A DNA stretch of 38,592 bases, taken from Steinernema hermaphroditum. Lineage: Eukaryota > Nematoda > Chromadorea > Rhabditida > Steinernematidae. Below, piece after piece: positions 36,838-38,592 of the stretch. The translations under genes and the position numbers were made by a program. The first letter of the stretch is position 1. Every line of letters begins with the position of its first letter. The notes beneath the pieces were generated by a model that was not told the DNA's origin, made no database searches, and saw nothing but the letters and a program-made list of their open reading frames with translations. The stretch is taken from contig JAUCMV010000026.1 of the NCBI GenBank assembly GCA_030435675.1, forward strand, positions 1 through 38,592. Direction: 5' to 3'.

Positions 36838-38241
36838 TTTGGAGCAGGAGGGTCAGATGCAGAACTCTTGGTATGAGCAAGGGCCCTACTTTCTGAATTG
36901 AAAGTTTTGCAGGAAACTAAGATAGTCCACAGGAATCCCAACGGGAATAGGCGCGTTCAATCAGGCTCGTGCAGTTCTACAACATCCAATCATAAAAATG
37001 ATATGGTACTTTGGAGCAGGAGGGTCAGATGCAGATTAGTTGGTGGCGAGCAAGGGCCCTTGCTGTCTCGAATTGAAAGTTTTGCAGGAAACTAAGATAG
37101 TCCACAGCAAATCCAACGGGAATAGGCGCGTTCGATCAGGCTCGTGCAGTTCTACAAGATCCAAATCATAAAAATGCTATGGTACTTTGGAGCAGGAGGG
37201 TCAGATGCAGAACTCTTTGTATGAACAAGGCCCTATCTGTCTCGAATTGAACGTTTTGCAGGAAACTAAGATAGTCCACAGAGAATCCCAACGGGAATAG
37301 GCGCGTTCGATCAGGCTCGGAAAGTTCTACAAGATCCAATCATAAAAATGCTATGGCACTTTGGAGCAGGAGGGTCAGATGCAGAGCTTTTGGTATGAGC
37401 AAGGGCCCTGCTGTCTCGAATTGAAAGATTTCCAGAGAAACTAAGATAGTCCACAGTAAATCCAACGGGAATAGGCGCGTTCGATCAGGCTCGTGCAGTT
37501 CTACAAGATCCAATCATAAAAATGCTGCGGTACTTTGGAGCAGGAGGGTCAGATGCAGAACTCTTTGTATGAACAAGCGCCCTATCTGTCTCGAATTCAA
37601 AGTTTTGCAGAAACCAAAGATAGTCCACAGGAAATCCAACAAGAGTAGGCGCGTTCGATCAGGCTCGTGCAGTTCTACAAGATCCAATCATAAAAATGCT
37701 ACAAGGTACTTTGGAGCAGGGAGGTCAGATGCAGAACTCTTTGTAGGAACAAGGCCCTATCTGTCTCGAATTGAACGTTTTGCAGGAAACTAAGATAGTC
37801 CAAGGGTGAATCCCAACGGGAATAGGGGCGTTCGATCAGGCTCGTGCAGTTCTACAAGATCCAATCATAAAAATGATATGGTACTTTGGAGCAGGAGGGT
37901 CAGATGCAGAGCTTTTGGTATGAGCAAGGGCCCTTGCTGTCTCGAATTGAAAGTTTTGCAGGAAACTAAGATAGTCCACAGTATAATCCCAAAGTGAATA
38001 GGTACGTTCGATCAGGCTCGTGCAGTTCTACAAGATCCAATCATAAAAATGCTATGGTACTTTGGAGCAGGAGGGTCAGATGCAGAGCTTTTTGTATGAG
38101 CAAGGGCCCTGCTGTCTCGAATTGAAAGTTTTGCAGGAAACTAAGATAGTCCGCAGGAAAATCCAACGAGAGTAGGCGCGTTCGATCAGGCTCGTGCAGT
38201 TCTACAAGATCCAATCATAAAAAAATGATATGGTACTTTGG
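36838..38241 (+). repeat. Segmental block, decayed copy
   Basis: Counterpart of 31458-32841. It carries, in the same order, GTTCAATC and ACAACATCC (about 36956 and 36982), GAACG (about 37252), GAATTC (37593-37598), GAACG (about 37772), CCCAAAGTG (about 37988) and TCCGCAGG (38150-38157). It has picked up many private changes: CCCTACTTTCTG (36884), GCAGATTAGTTGGTGGCGAGC (37031-37051), GGCTCGGAAAG (37314), AGATTTCCAGAGAAAC (37427), CAGAAACCAAAG (37608), GCTACAAGGTAC (37699), CCAAGGGTGAATCCC (37800) and AGTATAATCCC (37979). Confidence 0.82.
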
Positions 38242-38592
38242 AGCAGGAGGGTCAGATGCAGAACTCTTTGTATGAACAAGGCCCTATCTGTCTCGAATTG
38301 AAAGTTTTGCAGGAAACTAAGATAGTCCACAGTAAATCCAACGGGAATAGGTGCGTTCGATCAGGCTCGTGCAGTTCTACAAGATCCAATCATAAAAATG
38401 ATATGGTACTTTGGAGCAGGAGGGTCAGATGCAGAACTCTTTGTATGAACAAGAACCTATCTGTCTCGAATTGAACGTTTTTGCAGGAAACTAAGATAGT
38501 CCACAGTAATCCCAAAGGGAATAGGCGCGTTCGATCAGGCTCGTGCCGTTCTACAAGATCCAATCATAAAAATGATATGGTACTTTGGAGCA

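Larger units (their letters stand above)
24763..37598 (+). repeat. Six EcoRI-marked monomers, each followed by a GAACGTTTTG monomer
   Basis: GAATTC occurs at 24763, 25630, 27880, 31342, 32207 and 37593, always in an N-type monomer with AGGAAATCCAAC(G/A)AGAG downstream. In all six cases the next monomer carries GAACGTTTTG (AclI site AACGTT). Spacings are 5, 13, 20, 5 and 31 monomers. The two-monomer linkage is a diagnostic element of the right-hand higher-order structure and survives in the decayed copy near 37.6 kb. Confidence 0.9.
1..38592 (+). repeat. 173/174-bp tandem satellite array filling the window
   Basis: The anchor CGTGCAGTTCTACAAGATCC recurs every 173 or 174 bp from base 1 to 38542, always on the + strand, giving about 222 complete monomers. 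The spacing accounts exactly: 222 x 173 plus 135 extra bases, which come from 174-bp copies, one 26-bp insertion and small indels. No foreign sequence interrupts the array and neither end is reached. A typical copy is about 48% GC. Arrays like this are known from centromeric and pericentromeric heterochromatin of plants and animals, where 150-180 bp monomers are common; a centromeric role here is inference only. I do not recognise the family. Serial ORFs over the array are explained by the repeat and are not genes. Confidence 0.99.
33144..38592 (+). repeat. Subarray C: degraded right-hand portion
   Basis: Thirty-one complete monomers and a 51-bp partial. Anchor spacing sums to 31 x 173 + 35, so net length change is about one base per monomer against about 0.2 in subarray B. 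Private changes hit even the conserved blocks: CATAAAAAAATGTGC (33169), GGAGAGGAGGGGAGGG (33541), GCGTCTCGACCAGG (33657), CTCTTTTTGTAGGAAC (34783), GGTGCAATTGATC (35218), GGCGCAAACGATC (35925), ACTTTAGAGC (36144). Orientation and order are preserved and no unique flank appears. Confidence 0.93.

Noticed and set aside
1..38592. More than a hundred + strand ORFs of 78, 136, 194 or more codons
   Set aside because: They are the same translation repeated. A 174-bp monomer is 58 codons and stays in frame; a 173-bp monomer shifts the frame and brings a TGA. Most frames begin at TTG, adjacent ones overlap, and indels are not biased to multiples of three. There is no sign of protein-level constraint.
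1..38592. CRISPR array
   Set aside because: The period is far too long for a repeat-spacer unit. The variable segments are a small set of recurring alleles rather than unique spacers, and there are no cas genes.
1..38592. rDNA intergenic spacer subrepeats or 5S rDNA cluster
   Set aside because: No 5S, 18S or 28S sequence is seen. Subrepeat blocks in spacers are normally a few kb between genes, not over 38 kb without interruption.
1..38592. Transposon, LTR or retrotransposon insertion; telomeric repeats
   Set aside because: Anchor spacing is continuous from base 1 to 38542 with no insertion above 26 bp, no terminal repeats and no TTAGGG- or TTTAGGG-like runs.
33144..38592. Subarray C as purely poor-quality sequence
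   Set aside because: Many changes are substitutions or multi-base replacements rather than homopolymer slips, and rare alleles are shared in order with the clean block at 31.5-32.8 kb. Some single-base indels here could still be sequencing errors.

Overview
The whole 38.6-kb window is one uninterrupted head-to-tail tandem array of a 173/174-bp satellite monomer. I count about 222 monomers plus a 51-bp partial at the right end. No unique sequence, gene, RNA gene, transposon or array boundary is visible. Monomer GC is about 48% (83 of 173 in a typical copy). It holds six CpGs, roughly 0.6 of expectation, and the + strand carries more G than C (48 versus 35). Homogenised arrays of near-nucleosome-length monomers at this scale are typical of eukaryotic centromeric or pericentromeric heterochromatin, so a eukaryotic chromosome is the likely source. 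I do not recognise the monomer as a named satellite and cannot assign a species.

Positions in the monomer are numbered from the C of CGTGCAG (position 1 of the window). Variation is concentrated in two places: 67-94, containing paired 8-bp palindromes in the left-hand type, and 139-153. The rest is nearly invariant. Length switches between 173 and 174 bp at the CCCT(G/AG/AT)CTG junction around 87-94.

Layout: (A) 1-19623, about 113 highly homogeneous monomers, mostly GGTGTGAGC type with SacI and ApaI sites. (Transition) 19624-22750, 18 monomers in which GGTGTGAGC is abruptly replaced by GGTATGAGC, which tends to alternate with TTTGTATGAAC. (B) 22751-33143, 60 monomers of two main alternating types with clear higher-order structure: a 12-monomer unit of about 2,077 bp present twice in tandem (27130-31284), and a 5-monomer block present at 25573 and again at 31285. 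(C) 33144-38592, 31 monomers plus the partial, decayed by many private indels and substitutions. C still contains a worn copy of a block from 31.5-32.8 kb displaced by about 5.38 kb.

Open reading frames across the window are by-products of the repeat. Consecutive 174-bp copies (3 x 58) stay in frame and 173-bp copies shift it, giving serial 78-codon frames that mostly begin at TTG. I annotate no CDS. The interest lies in the structure of the array: an apparently unassigned satellite family, nested higher-order repeats, a sharp subfamily boundary, and a decay gradient suggesting that the array edge lies just beyond the right end.
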